Shown here: positions 1 through 9,320 of the stretch, piece by piece
Layout: every line of letters starts with the position of its first letter
How positions within the stretch are numbered: the stretch's first letter is position 1
Origin: Paenibacillus sp. J31TS4
GTDB lineage: Bacteria; Bacillota; Bacilli; Paenibacillales; NBRC-103111
Assembly: GCF_018403265.1 (NCBI RefSeq)
Contig: NZ_BOSI01000001.1
Coordinates: 2,108,001 to 2,172,000 of the forward strand
Length of the DNA stretch: 64,000 nucleotides
Reading direction: 5' to 3'
The notes under the pieces: generated by a model
What the model saw: the letters and a program-made list of their open reading frames with translations, nothing else
Database searches by the model: none
Told to the model about the DNA's origin: nothing
Position numbers and translations under genes: made by a program

Positions 1-632
1 AACGGCGGCAGCTCCACCCGTTCGATCCGCTCGCGGTCGTGCGGAATGACCGGCAAATCGAGGTGAGAGTCCACGTTGGTGTCGCCGTGTCCCGGAAAAT
101 GCTTCGCCGTCGCCGCCACATTCGCATCCTGCAGGCCGCGGATCGCATTCGCACCGTAGGCTGCCACGAGCTCGGGCGATTCGCCGTACGAGCGGACGCC
201 GATGACCGGGTTCGCCGGGTTGTTGTTCACGTCGAGCACCGGCGCAAAGTTCAGGTTGATGCCGAGCGCCCGCAGCTCCCGCCCGGTGAGGAAGCCCGCC
301 GTATAAGCATGCTCCGGGCGGCCCGCGGCGGCTATCGCCATCTGGCCCGGGAATAGCGCCACGCCCTCCGTTAGCCGGGCGACCATCCCGCCCTCCTGGT
401 CGATCGTCACGAGCAGCGGCAGCGTGCCCGAGGCAGCCGCCTCGCCCTGCAGTTCTTCGCTCAGGGCGGCGACCTGCCCGGGCGACGCCACGTTGCGCGC
501 AAAATAAATAACGCCGCCGATCCGGCGCTCGGCGATGAGCGCGCGGATCTCGGCGGAGACCTCGGTGCCGGAGAAGCCGCACAGCACGAGCTGGCCGACC
601 TTCTCCTCCAGCGACATTGACCGGATGTCCAT
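1..632 (-). CDS. nagZ: beta-N-acetylhexosaminidase NagZ, GH3 (3' end off the window)
   Basis: Removes non-reducing GlcNAc from muropeptide-derived sugars during cell-wall recycling. The first 210 residues are visible; translation starts at an ATG at 632, four bases after the namZ stop, and runs off the left edge. The GH3 fold is recognisable from the early TIDQEGG stretch, the NFAPVLDVN motif and the KHFPGHGDT..DSH motif, which carries the His/Asp pair used as general acid in NagZ enzymes. No signal peptide is visible in this N terminus, which starts directly in the catalytic barrel. Adjacent namZ gives the same pair as Bacillus subtilis ybbC-ybbD. The C terminus cannot be judged, so a fused domain remains possible. 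Confidence 0.93.
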   Translation of the reverse strand, partial: MDIRSMSLEEKVGQLVLCGFSGTEVSAEIRALIAERRIGGVIYFARNVASPGQVAALSEELQGEAAASGTLPLLVTIDQEGGMVARLTEGVALFPGQMAIAAAGRPEHAYTAGFLTGRELRALGINLNFAPVLDVNNNPANPVIGVRSYGESPELVAAYGANAIRGLQDANVAATAKHFPGHGDTNVDSHLDLPVIPHDRERIERVELPP

Positions 633-636
633 CGGG

Positions 637-1821
637 TTACTCCTCTCCATAGAGCAAATACGGCTGTCTGGTGCGGCTCCACTCCTCGGCGTCGCGCCTC
701 CACAGCTCGATGATCCGCTCGAGGCCTCCCTCGGTGTGCAGCTGCGTCCGCACGAGGTCGCTGCCGGTCAGCAGATCGATGAAGCAGGGACGGCCTTCCT
801 TAAACGGCGGCAGCCAGGCGAAGTCGTCCGGATGGAGCTGCTGAATCGCCTTCAGCATATGAAGCGCCGTCTCGGCGGGACGGTACGTCTGCCGGTCGGT
901 CACGAACAGATGAACCCCGCCGCAGATCGCTCCCTGGTGCTTCGAGAAGGTGGGCGTGAAATACATCGGGCAGAACCCGACGCCCGGAAGCCCGAGCGCG
1001 TTCAGCCGGTCGCTGAGCGCCTGGCCGTCCAGCCAGGGAGCGCCGATGAGCTCGAACGGCTTGGTCGTGCCGCGACCCTCGGACAGATTCGTGCCCTCGA
1101 ACAGGCAGTTGCCTGAATAGACGCGCACCGTATCCATGGTCGGCATATTGGGGGACGGAAAGATCCACGGCAAGCCTGTGTCCGTGTACTCCATTCCGCG
1201 CGTCCAGCCCTCCATGGCAAGCACAGTCAGCTGTACCGGTTTGGTCAGCTGGTCATTCAGGTAACGGGCGAATTCCCCGATGGTCAGTCCCGTGCGGAAC
1301 GGAATCGGCCAGGCGCCGACCATCGACTGGTACCCGTCCTGCAGAAAGCCCCCTTCGCAAACGACGCCCCCGAGCGGATTGGGGCGGTCGAGTACGATCA
1401 GCTCCTTGCCGTGCTCGGCGCACGCTTCCATCGCATAGACGAGGGTGGACAGGTACGTATAGAACCGGACGCCCAGGTCCTGGATATCGAAGATAAGGGC
1501 GTCAATCCCCTCCAGCATGTCGCCGGTCGGCTTCCTGGTCTTGCCGTACAGGCTGTACACCGGAATGCCCAGCCGCTCGTCGGTCTCGTCCTCGAACGTG
1601 ACGCCGGCCTGCCGTTCTCCGTTAATACCGTGCTCGCAGGCGTATAACGCCGTCAGGCGAGCCGTAGGCAGGCTCGCACATACATCGACGACCGATAGAA
1701 GATCGGCCGTTCTCCCGGTCGGGTTGGTGAGAAGCCCGATCCGCTTGCCGGCAAGCTCAGCCGGCTCCTGCTGCCGGAGCCGGTCGGCCCCTGTCCATAC
1801 CTTGCTTGCTGCCATCGTCAT
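637..1821 (-). CDS. namZ: exo-beta-N-acetylmuramidase NamZ (DUF1343 / YbbC family)
   Basis: Predicted to cleave MurNAc from the non-reducing end of peptidoglycan fragments (family founded by B. subtilis YbbC/NamZ, GH171). The 394-residue product begins TMAASKVWTGADRL and carries the family landmarks GLLTNPTG, YACEHGINGE, a YSLYGKT loop, DIQDLGVRFYTY and LDRPNPLGG. The start is the ATG at 1821, which has AAGGAGG eight bases upstream; the reading frame extends further 5' but that part overlaps the upstream DUF624 gene. No convincing secretion signal is visible, unlike exported members, so either the enzyme works on imported fragments or the true N terminus was missed. It lies between a DUF624 gene and nagZ in one operon. 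Confidence 0.9.
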   Translation of the reverse strand: MTMAASKVWTGADRLRQQEPAELAGKRIGLLTNPTGRTADLLSVVDVCASLPTARLTALYACEHGINGERQAGVTFEDETDERLGIPVYSLYGKTRKPTGDMLEGIDALIFDIQDLGVRFYTYLSTLVYAMEACAEHGKELIVLDRPNPLGGVVCEGGFLQDGYQSMVGAWPIPFRTGLTIGEFARYLNDQLTKPVQLTVLAMEGWTRGMEYTDTGLPWIFPSPNMPTMDTVRVYSGNCLFEGTNLSEGRGTTKPFELIGAPWLDGQALSDRLNALGLPGVGFCPMYFTPTFSKHQGAICGGVHLFVTDRQTYRPAETALHMLKAIQQLHPDDFAWLPPFKEGRPCFIDLLTGSDLVRTQLHTEGGLERIIELWRRDAEEWSRTRQPYLLYGEE

Positions 1822-1826
1822 TTCTC

Positions 1827-2543
1827 TCACGCCTCCTTGCCGGCGAACCCGAAGCTGCGGTCCGTCAGCGTCCATTCTGGCTCCCGTACGCCTTCCTCTT
1901 CCTTCTCATCCTCGGGGAACAGGTTGCGGGTTGCCATATTGAGATAAATGCCTGCGATGCCAGCGTACTGGAAGGCGAAGCCGACCACCGTTACCGCCAG
2001 AATCACCGTCAGGCTGACCAGCTGAAAGAACACGCCGAACGTATAGCCCGGCTTGGATACGAACAGCTTCACGCTCTGTCCCATCGCGCGGAAGATGCCG
2101 ACCTTCTGCTGCACGACCAGCGGCAGCGCATAAACCTGAGAGACGATCACCATGGCGACGAAATACGTCTGGAAGATGGCGACTCCGAAAGCGATCATGC
2201 CTTTGCCGGAGCCGTAATACCACCACGACGAGTAGAGGATGAGGGCGAACAGTGCGATGCCGAGGCCGAAGACGAGGCCCGCACCGAAATGCTTCGCTGC
2301 TCCCTTCAGGACGTGCTTCACCCGTCCCTTCTCTCCTTCCAGCATCCGGTGGCTCGCATCGAATACGCCGAGCAGAAGCGGCATGTAAACGAGCGGCAGA
2401 AGCGCGAGCGCCAGCCCTAACGGCAGGAAGAAGACGACCGGCACCAGGATGAGCGAGCTGACGATGCTGAACAGGGCAACCGGGATAATCTCCCGGTAGA
2501 CCGCCTTCGCTGTGTTCGCCACGATTTCGTGCAATTTGCGCAT
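1827..2543 (-). CDS. DUF624 (YesL-like) integral membrane protein
   Basis: A 238-residue protein with five or six hydrophobic segments (roughly residues 20-65, 90-112, 120-150 and 165-205) and a short charged C-terminal tail. The DUF624/YesL family is repeatedly found next to carbohydrate ABC transporters in Bacillales; its biochemical role is unknown. It sits between the importer ATPase gene and namZ, with the namZ ribosome binding site inside its last codons, so it is co-transcribed with the cell-wall sugar locus. An accessory role for the importer is an inference from position only. Confidence 0.8.
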   Translation of the reverse strand: MRKLHEIVANTAKAVYREIIPVALFSIVSSLILVPVVFFLPLGLALALLPLVYMPLLLGVFDASHRMLEGEKGRVKHVLKGAAKHFGAGLVFGLGIALFALILYSSWWYYGSGKGMIAFGVAIFQTYFVAMVIVSQVYALPLVVQQKVGIFRAMGQSVKLFVSKPGYTFGVFFQLVSLTVILAVTVVGFAFQYAGIAGIYLNMATRNLFPEDEKEEEGVREPEWTLTDRSFGFAGKEA

Positions 2544-2563
2544 GGGACCTTCACACCTTTCTG

Positions 2564-3673
<1,110 letters not shown>

Positions 3674-3688
3674 CTCGTCTTCCCCCTT

Positions 3689-4522
3689 CTAGCCTTTCAC
3701 TGCCCCGACGGTAATGCCCTGCAGGAAGTACTTCTGTAATGCGAAAAATAGGATGATCATTGGCAAAGCTCCGACGGTCGCACCCGCCATAATGGCGCCA
3801 TAATCCGTCGACTCGGCGAACTTGAAGCTGGCCAGACCGACCTGGATCGTTCTCATGCTGCTGCTTCTCGTGACGAGGAGAGGCCAGAAGAATTCATTCC
3901 ACTGGGCGACGAACGTGAAGATGGCAAGCACCGCCAGCCCGGGCTTGGCGATCGGCAGAATGATCTTGTAGAAAATGCCGAACTCGCTGCATGCGTCGAT
4001 CCGCGCCGCGTGAATGAGCGAGGTCGGAAGCGAGGACATGTACTGCTTCATCAGGAAGATGTTGCCGACCGTGACGAGGGACGGCAGGATGATCGCCGTA
4101 TACGTGTCTCCCAAGCTGAAGATGTTGATGATGAGGACATACAGCGGAATAAGCGTTACCTGGGACGGAATCATCATCGTGCTGAGCAGAATCCAGAAGA
4201 CCGATTTGTTCCCCGGAAACTTCAGCTTGGCGAACGCATAGCCGGCTAGAGAGGCCAGGAACACGTTCGTCACCGTCAGCACCCCGGAGACGAACAGGGA
4301 GTTGAACAGCCAGCGGAATGCGTTGGTTTTGTTGAAGAACCGCTCATACGGCGCGATGGACCACGAATCCGGAATGAATCTGGGATTGAACGAGGCCGAT
4401 GCGGCCGAATCCTGGAACGATCCGATGATCATCCAGTAGAGCGGGATGATGGTAATGAGTGCCCAGATCAGCAGGACAAACGTCGCGACGCCGACCAAGA
4501 CCACTTTGGATTTTTGCTGCAT
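3689..4522 (-). CDS. carbohydrate ABC transporter permease, MalG type
   Basis: Inner-membrane half of a CUT1 importer. The 277-residue sequence has the usual six transmembrane helices, an N-terminal helix (about 8-30), a long first external loop containing FNPRFIPDSW, and the EAA motif region HAARIDACSEFGIFYKIILPIAKPGL in the fifth loop that docks on the ATPase. It follows the MalF-type gene by 15 bases with no terminator between them and precedes the ATPase. Clear family assignment; the sugar transported is inferred from the neighbouring nagZ, namZ and kinase genes. Confidence 0.92.
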   Translation of the reverse strand: MQQKSKVVLVGVATFVLLIWALITIIPLYWMIIGSFQDSAASASFNPRFIPDSWSIAPYERFFNKTNAFRWLFNSLFVSGVLTVTNVFLASLAGYAFAKLKFPGNKSVFWILLSTMMIPSQVTLIPLYVLIINIFSLGDTYTAIILPSLVTVGNIFLMKQYMSSLPTSLIHAARIDACSEFGIFYKIILPIAKPGLAVLAIFTFVAQWNEFFWPLLVTRSSSMRTIQVGLASFKFAESTDYGAIMAGATVGALPMIILFFALQKYFLQGITVGAVKG

Positions 4523-4537
4523 GGTGTCTGTCCCTCC

Positions 4538-5455
4538 CTAGTACTCGACATCCGACGAGAAGAATTTGAATTGAACTACCGATACGATAATGATGAAGGC
4601 CGCCAGGACGAATGATTGCGCGGAGGCCAGACCGAAGTCGTAGAAAACGAACGCCGACTCGTAAATGAGATAGGCGATTGTAGTCGTAGCAAAGTTGGGA
4701 CCGCCCTGGGTCATCATATAGACGCTGATGAACACCTGGAACGAGGTGATGACGCCGGTAACGAGAAGGTAGAGCGTCGTCGGCTTGAGCAGCGGCCATG
4801 TAATCTTGGTGAACTGCGTCCAGCCGCTCGCGTGGTCAATATCCGCCGCTTCGTAGAGAGACTTCGGAATGCCGCCCATCGCGGCCAGGTAGAGAATGAT
4901 CCCGCTGCCGTGAGAGCCCAAGTAGCTCATCAGGATGAGCGAGAAGAGCGCGGTCTTGGACTGGCCGAGCCAGATGACCGGATCGATGCCGAACCAGCCG
5001 AGGAAGGTGTTCAAGAGGCCCGACGACGTCGGGTCGAACATGGCCAGCCAGACGAGCGAGATTGTGACGCCGGACGCGACGCTTGGCAGATACAGCGTCG
5101 CCTTGAAGAACGTCTGCCACCGCGATTTCATCTGGAAGATGAAGAAGGCCAGAATAAACGTAATGATAATGTTGATCGGCACGGTCGCTAGGGTGAAGAT
5201 CACCGTGTTCTTGATCGATTTCCAGAAGATGTCGTCCTGGAACATATAGGTGTAGTTGTCGAAGCCGATCCACTTGGACTTCATGATGTTGTACTTCTGG
5301 AAGCTCATGATGAAGGCCGAGATGACAGGATAGAGCGTGAAGACCAAGAACAGCAGAACCGGGGCGAGTATGAACAGGTAGGCCCATCCGTAGTCTCGCA
5401 AGAAGCGGCGGTAAGCCGGTGGAGTCGGTTTCGGTTTAGCGGTCGCCAGCTGCAT
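4538..5455 (-). CDS. carbohydrate ABC transporter permease, MalF type
   Basis: First permease of the CUT1 importer, 305 residues with a cytoplasmic N terminus rich in Pro/Lys (PKPTPPAYRR), six membrane segments and an EAA loop (SLYEAADIDHASGWTQFTKITWPLL). The start at 5455 has a GGAGG-type ribosome binding site. It is separated from the upstream solute-binding-protein gene by a hairpin that could act as a partial terminator, a common way to make more binding protein than membrane subunits. Confidence 0.92.
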   Translation of the reverse strand: MQLATAKPKPTPPAYRRFLRDYGWAYLFILAPVLLFLVFTLYPVISAFIMSFQKYNIMKSKWIGFDNYTYMFQDDIFWKSIKNTVIFTLATVPINIIITFILAFFIFQMKSRWQTFFKATLYLPSVASGVTISLVWLAMFDPTSSGLLNTFLGWFGIDPVIWLGQSKTALFSLILMSYLGSHGSGIILYLAAMGGIPKSLYEAADIDHASGWTQFTKITWPLLKPTTLYLLVTGVITSFQVFISVYMMTQGGPNFATTTIAYLIYESAFVFYDFGLASAQSFVLAAFIIIVSVVQFKFFSSDVEY

Positions 5456-5506
5456 GACGATCCTCCTTTCAGGTGCATTGCTTGCTTATGCGGGTGCGGG
5501 TCAGAG

Positions 5507-5552
5507 GAAAAAAGAAAAATGGGAAGCGGGTGCTGCTCCCATTTTTTCTTTC
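5507..5552 (-). terminator. partial intrinsic terminator between binding protein and permeases
   Basis: On the minus strand an AAATGGGA arm and a TCCCATTT arm enclose a 12-base loop and are followed by CTTTTTT. It lies after the solute-binding-protein stop (5628) and before the first permease start (5455). Read-through must occur for the permeases to be made unless they have their own promoter, so attenuation of the distal genes is likely. Confidence 0.7.
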
Positions 5553-5627
5553 GTGCCCTGACGGATCCGCGGGGTGGAACCGAAGGCGGTCCGCCTCCGG
5601 CTCTCCTCCTGCGGTTCTGCGCTTGGA

Positions 5628-7010
5628 TTACCTTAAGATTTGAGCGCCTTTCGTCTTGAACTCCTCGGCAACCTGCTCGGCTGTTTTCTCGCCGGCGAGG
5701 AGCGCCTGGAAGTTCGGCTTCTCGACTTGGTCCTTGAACTGCTTCAGCTGAGCCGCTTTGTCGGTGCTGATCATCAGGTCGATCGGCTGGGAAGCATATT
5801 TGGCCATCGTTTCGGAAGCGGTCTTGTTGATCGGATTCGCGAGGCCTTTGCCTTCAAACGCTTTGGCCTGCGACTTGCGGACGAACGGCAGGCACAGCTC
5901 GTTGGAGGAGTTGCCGGCTTTCGCACCGCTCAGGAATTCCATCAGCAGGAACGCATTTTTGCGGTGCTGCTCGCCCTTGTCGTTCTTCTGGTTGAACATG
6001 ACGTAGCCCTGCGCGCCCATGTAAGTGACCGGCTTGGCGTCGTCCTTGTGCGGTACCGGCAGCAGAACGAAGTCGATCTTCTCGCCCTTGATCTTGCCGG
6101 CGTCGATGTCCTTCGCGCGGTTCTGGAACATAACGTCGTAGTAAGGAATCGCTTTGGAGATGATGGCGGCTTTGCCGTCATAGAACATGTCCGTCCGCTT
6201 CTGAGCGGTCAGAGCGGCGGATTCCTTCGGCATAACGCCGGTTTTTACCAGGTTCTCGATGAACTTGAGGGAATCCAGGATGCGGGCGTCGTTCCAGATA
6301 AACTTGCCGTCCTTATCAACGACTTCCGGCAGGTTGTTGTTGCGGGTAACCAGATCCATGAAGTCGAGGCTCTGTCCGTCGGTCACGAGGCCGTACTGCT
6401 GGGAGCCGTCCGGAAGCTTCTTGGTCAGCTTCTTAGCCGCTTCGTTGAACTCAGTCCAGGTCCAGCCGTTCGCCTGGATCTTCTTCCAGTCGATGCCCGC
6501 TTCCTCGAGAATCCGCTTGTTGCCGCCCCAAGCCCATTGGAACTGATAGAGAGGCAGGCTGTACTGCTTGCCGCCGATCTTGCCGCCGTCAAGCGCACCG
6601 GCTACATAGTCGTCCTTGATTTCCTGCGTCATGTACGGATCGAGCGCTACGGCGAGACCGGTGTTGACGTAGTTGCCGCTCGCGCCGCCGAAGTACAGAT
6701 CCGGCGGGTCTCCCGCGTTCAGCGCGACGTCGAACTTCTTGGGGCCTTCCGCCCAGGAGAGCATCTCGTAGTCGACCTTGATATTCGGGTGGAGCTTGTT
6801 GAATTCCTCGAGGAGAGGCTTCAGCTCTTCCTCATACTTGCCGTGCACGGGATAGGTCCACAGCTTGACCGTATCCGGCTTCGCGGCGTCCGCAGAGGAT
6901 GCCGGCGAAGCGGAAGAACCAGACGAATTGTCGGTTTTGCCGCCGCAGGCAGCGGTTACAAGAAGCATGCTGGAAGCAAGCACTAACATCGATTTTTTAG
7001 CCATTTTCAT
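5628..7010 (-). CDS. sugar ABC transporter solute-binding lipoprotein
   Basis: Extracellular receptor of the importer. The 460-residue precursor has Lys-rich MKMAKKS, a hydrophobic stretch and a VTAAC lipobox with Cys22 as lipidation site, then a Ser/Ala linker (GSSASPASS) and a family 1 solute-binding fold (KLWTYPVHGKYEEELKPLLEEFNK onward). Length and layout fit CUT1 binding proteins. It is the second gene after the murR-like regulator, 49 bases downstream, with AGGGGG before the ATG. Its ligand is unknown; by context MurNAc, GlcNAc, a GlcNAc-MurNAc disaccharide or a chitin-type sugar. Confidence 0.92.
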   Translation of the reverse strand: MKMAKKSMLVLASSMLLVTAACGGKTDNSSGSSASPASSADAAKPDTVKLWTYPVHGKYEEELKPLLEEFNKLHPNIKVDYEMLSWAEGPKKFDVALNAGDPPDLYFGGASGNYVNTGLAVALDPYMTQEIKDDYVAGALDGGKIGGKQYSLPLYQFQWAWGGNKRILEEAGIDWKKIQANGWTWTEFNEAAKKLTKKLPDGSQQYGLVTDGQSLDFMDLVTRNNNLPEVVDKDGKFIWNDARILDSLKFIENLVKTGVMPKESAALTAQKRTDMFYDGKAAIISKAIPYYDVMFQNRAKDIDAGKIKGEKIDFVLLPVPHKDDAKPVTYMGAQGYVMFNQKNDKGEQHRKNAFLLMEFLSGAKAGNSSNELCLPFVRKSQAKAFEGKGLANPINKTASETMAKYASQPIDLMISTDKAAQLKQFKDQVEKPNFQALLAGEKTAEQVAEEFKTKGAQILR

Positions 7011-7059
7011 ACCACATTAACCCCCTAAACTATTCTTCCGAGTCTTAATTGGGAAGCGA

Positions 7060-7920
7060 CTACATGTTGGTTTCAAGCTGATGAATCGCCTGCCGGCTCT
7101 TATCCAGGTATTGCACCGAGGATTCGTAATTCCGGCTCGCGACCGCCAAGTACAGAATATCGATCACGTTGAGCTGAGTAATCCGGGACGACATCGCGCC
7201 GCTGCGGATTTCGTTCTCCGTCGACGAGATCGCCAGCGGAATGTCCGAATACTGTGCCAGCTTGCTCGCTCCGTACTTGGTGATGCTCATCGTGACGGCT
7301 CCGTTCTCCTTCGCCGCCTTGAGCGAAGCGATGACTTGTCTCGTCTCTCCCGAGTAGGAGATGCCGATCGCCAGATCGTCCGGAGTGAGCGTCACGGCGG
7401 ACGTGAGCTGCACGTGAGGATCGGCGAAGGTGAAGCTCGGCTTGTTGATGCGCAGAAACTTCTGCTGGGCATCCTGGGCGATCAGGTTGGATGCACCCAA
7501 ACCGTAAAAAAAGATTCGCTTGGCGCCGTAGATGGCGTCCACCGCCCGGACGACCGCGTCGGGGTCCAGAATCTTGACCGTATCCCGGATGGACTGGATG
7601 TTGTTGTTGGATACGTGTTCAATAATGGTTCCGATCGAATCGTGAGGACGGATTTCCTGGTATCCGGAGCTAACCTTGTCTTTGCGCTGCTCCTGGACAT
7701 CCCCCGCTACTCTAAGCTTCAAATCCTGAAAGCCCTTGACGCCCATCGACTTACACAGCCGGACGATGGCAGCCTGGCTGCTGCTGCATTCCTCCGCCAG
7801 CTGGGCGCCGGACAGCTGGATCATCCTCTCGGGATAGACGAGGATATAGTCCGCCACCTTCCTTTCCGAGGGATTTAACTGATCCAGTACTTCCCTTAAT
7901 CTGACGAGTCCCCCGTTCAC
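7060..7920 (-). CDS. MurR/RpiR family transcriptional regulator
   Basis: Predicted sugar-phosphate-responsive regulator of the cell-wall sugar locus. The 286 residues divide into an N-terminal RpiR-type HTH domain (about 1-80; SQAAIVRLCKSMGVKGFQDLKLR as recognition region) and a C-terminal SIS sugar-phosphate-binding domain (about 120-260; FFYGLGASNLIAQD, GISYSGETRQV). It is the first gene of the operon and faces a promoter region shared with the divergent kinase gene. The inverted repeats at 8021-8035 and 8052-8068 are likely binding sites. The effector is probably MurNAc-6-P or GlcNAc-6-P, by analogy with MurR proteins. Confidence 0.88.
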   Translation of the reverse strand: MNGGLVRLREVLDQLNPSERKVADYILVYPERMIQLSGAQLAEECSSSQAAIVRLCKSMGVKGFQDLKLRVAGDVQEQRKDKVSSGYQEIRPHDSIGTIIEHVSNNNIQSIRDTVKILDPDAVVRAVDAIYGAKRIFFYGLGASNLIAQDAQQKFLRINKPSFTFADPHVQLTSAVTLTPDDLAIGISYSGETRQVIASLKAAKENGAVTMSITKYGASKLAQYSDIPLAISSTENEIRSGAMSSRITQLNVIDILYLAVASRNYESSVQYLDKSRQAIHQLETNM

Positions 7921-7984
7921 ACCTTTCTACCCCCAACTTTTACGCTGGACTATGCTTCAGCGGATGTTTGTTGCATGAAAGCCA

Positions 7985-7999
7985 TGCAATCGCTTCCAT
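7985..7999 (-). promoter_or_regulatory. cre-like catabolite-responsive element
   Basis: On the minus strand ATGGAAGCGATTGCA matches the Bacillus cre consensus WTGNAANCGNWNNCW at every defined position. It starts a few bases after the expected transcription start of the murR-led operon, a position from which CcpA normally blocks transcription. CcpA itself is not in the window. Confidence 0.6.
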
Positions 8000-8007
8000 C
8001 CGCCCTT

Positions 8008-8036
8008 ATTATATCTCGTGTGAAATAAAGTTTCAA
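8008..8036 (-). promoter_or_regulatory. sigma-A promoter of the murR-importer-namZ-nagZ operon
   Basis: Minus-strand TTGAAA (8031-8036), 17-base spacer, TATAAT (8008-8013). Start of transcription expected near 8001, about 80 bases before the regulator ATG. Confidence 0.75.
8021..8035. promoter_or_regulatory. inverted repeat, candidate MurR/RpiR operator 1
   Basis: Perfect inverted repeat TGAAA-5-TTTCA covering the -35 and spacer of the operon promoter. Its arm length and AT content are similar to operator 2 and it lies 16 bases from it. Confidence 0.55.
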
Positions 8037-8051
8037 TAAATATTTTTCTCC

Positions 8052-8068
8052 GTAAAATTTTGTTTTAC
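8052..8068. promoter_or_regulatory. inverted repeat, candidate MurR/RpiR operator 2
   Basis: Perfect inverted repeat GTAAAA-5-TTTTAC. Its right half overlaps the -35 box of the divergent kinase promoter, so a bound repressor would occlude that promoter. Confidence 0.55.
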
Positions 8069-8092
8069 AAGGATAGACCCTTCCCTTATACT
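8064..8092 (+). promoter_or_regulatory. sigma-A promoter of the kinase gene
   Basis: TTTACA (8064-8069), 17-base spacer, TATACT (8087-8092), about 90 bases upstream of the kinase ATG. Confidence 0.75.
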
Positions 8093-8184
8093 TTGTGGTA
8101 ATCAATCCCTTGCGGGCACTGCTCCCGCGAGGCCTTACGCGATGCTGGATTCCTGTATTCTATCACGACGAAAAGAGGTGCGGC

Positions 8185-9120
8185 ATGCCGGTATATATTG
8201 GAATAGACGGCGGCGGAACAAAAACGGAAGCGGTTGCACTCGGGGATCGGGAGGAGCGTCTCTGCTCGTTGACGGGGCCGTCGACCAACCCGCGTGCGCT
8301 CGGGTTTCCGGTCGCGCTTCGTCAGCTGGCGGAGCTGCTCGACGATACGCTCGCCCGTCCCGAGCTCGGAGGCGCTCCGTGCGGAGGCCTCTGTCTCGGA
8401 CTGGCCGGGGTCGGGCTGCCGGAGGAGCGGCAGCAGGTGCTAACGATGCTGGAGCAATTCCAGCAGGAGCGCGGTCTCTCCTTCCCCGTCTGGATTACGA
8501 ACGACGCCGAGATCGGCCTCATGGGCGCGCTCGGCAAGGAGGCCGGGATGATCGCCGTCTCGGGGACCGGCTCGATCCTGTACGGGCTGACCCCGGAGGG
8601 ACAGAGCTGCCGCGTCGGAGGCTGGGGCCATCTACTCGGGGACGAAGGCAGCGGATACGCGATCGGCCTCGCCTCGATCAAGGCCGTGATGCGCAGCTAC
8701 GACGGCGTGCTGCCGCCCACCCGCTTGACGGGGCTCATCTGTGAGGCGTACGGCTTCGAAGACATCACCGGACTGAAGGACTACATCTATAAGGAAGACA
8801 TCAAGAAGAAGGACATCGCGGCGTTCGCCCGCCTGTGCATCGAAGCGGCGGAGGCCGGCGACGAGACCGCCAGCCAGATTCTTGAGACGGCGGCGCTCGA
8901 GCTGGCCGATCAGGCCATCACGCTCGTCAACAAGAATCTCTGGTTCGTGACGGCCGACCTGGTGATGACCGGATCGATTTTCGGGCACGCCGTGCCGTTC
9001 CGCGAGACCTTCATGCGGATCGTGGGCGGAGCGTTCCCCCATCTGCAGCTGCATCTGTCGCAGCAGTCGCCCGCCTATGGCGCCGCTCTGCTCGCCAGCC
9101 GGCGCGCGGCACGCAGCTGA
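8185..9120 (+). CDS. N-acetylmuramic acid / N-acetylglucosamine kinase, BadF/BadG family
   Basis: Phosphorylates imported amino sugar at O6, the step that traps the product and makes the putative effector of the MurR-like regulator. Start chosen at ATG 8185 (MPVYIGIDGGG) with AGAGGTG upstream, giving 311 residues; the open frame extends further 5' but would cross the promoter. Phosphate-binding DGGGTKT at residues 8-14, a central SGTGSILYG loop and GGWGHLLGDEGSGYAIG match the BadF/BadG/BcrA/BcrD ATPase fold that contains clostridial MurK, which accepts both MurNAc and GlcNAc. Divergent placement from the importer operon supports a MurK-like role over plain GlcNAc kinase. Confidence 0.85.
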   Translation: MPVYIGIDGGGTKTEAVALGDREERLCSLTGPSTNPRALGFPVALRQLAELLDDTLARPELGGAPCGGLCLGLAGVGLPEERQQVLTMLEQFQQERGLSFPVWITNDAEIGLMGALGKEAGMIAVSGTGSILYGLTPEGQSCRVGGWGHLLGDEGSGYAIGLASIKAVMRSYDGVLPPTRLTGLICEAYGFEDITGLKDYIYKEDIKKKDIAAFARLCIEAAEAGDETASQILETAALELADQAITLVNKNLWFVTADLVMTGSIFGHAVPFRETFMRIVGGAFPHLQLHLSQQSPAYGAALLASRRAARS

Positions 9121-9192
9121 GCGGGAGAGGCGGGCGGGCTGCGTTTCGCTTGCCGCACGCCCCGCCCTCCCCTCCCTCGGCCGCCCCTTCCC

Positions 9193-9240
9193 GACAAAAA
9201 GCCCAGCCTGCCGCGTTCGGCAAGCTGGGCTTTTTTGTCG
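9193..9240. terminator. bidirectional intrinsic terminator
   Basis: Hairpin with arms AAAAAGCCCAGC and GCTGGGCTTTTTT around an inner TGCCG/CGGCA stem. It lies between the convergent kinase gene (ends 9120, plus) and aminotransferase gene (ends 9321, minus); both strands have a T-rich 3' tail. Confidence 0.9.
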
Positions 9241-9320
9241 TTACGGGGAAACGGGCGGCAGCCTTCGCAGCCACGGGGAGCCTACGGAAGAAAACGCTGG
9301 CTCTGCGCCGAGTGCTGTTA

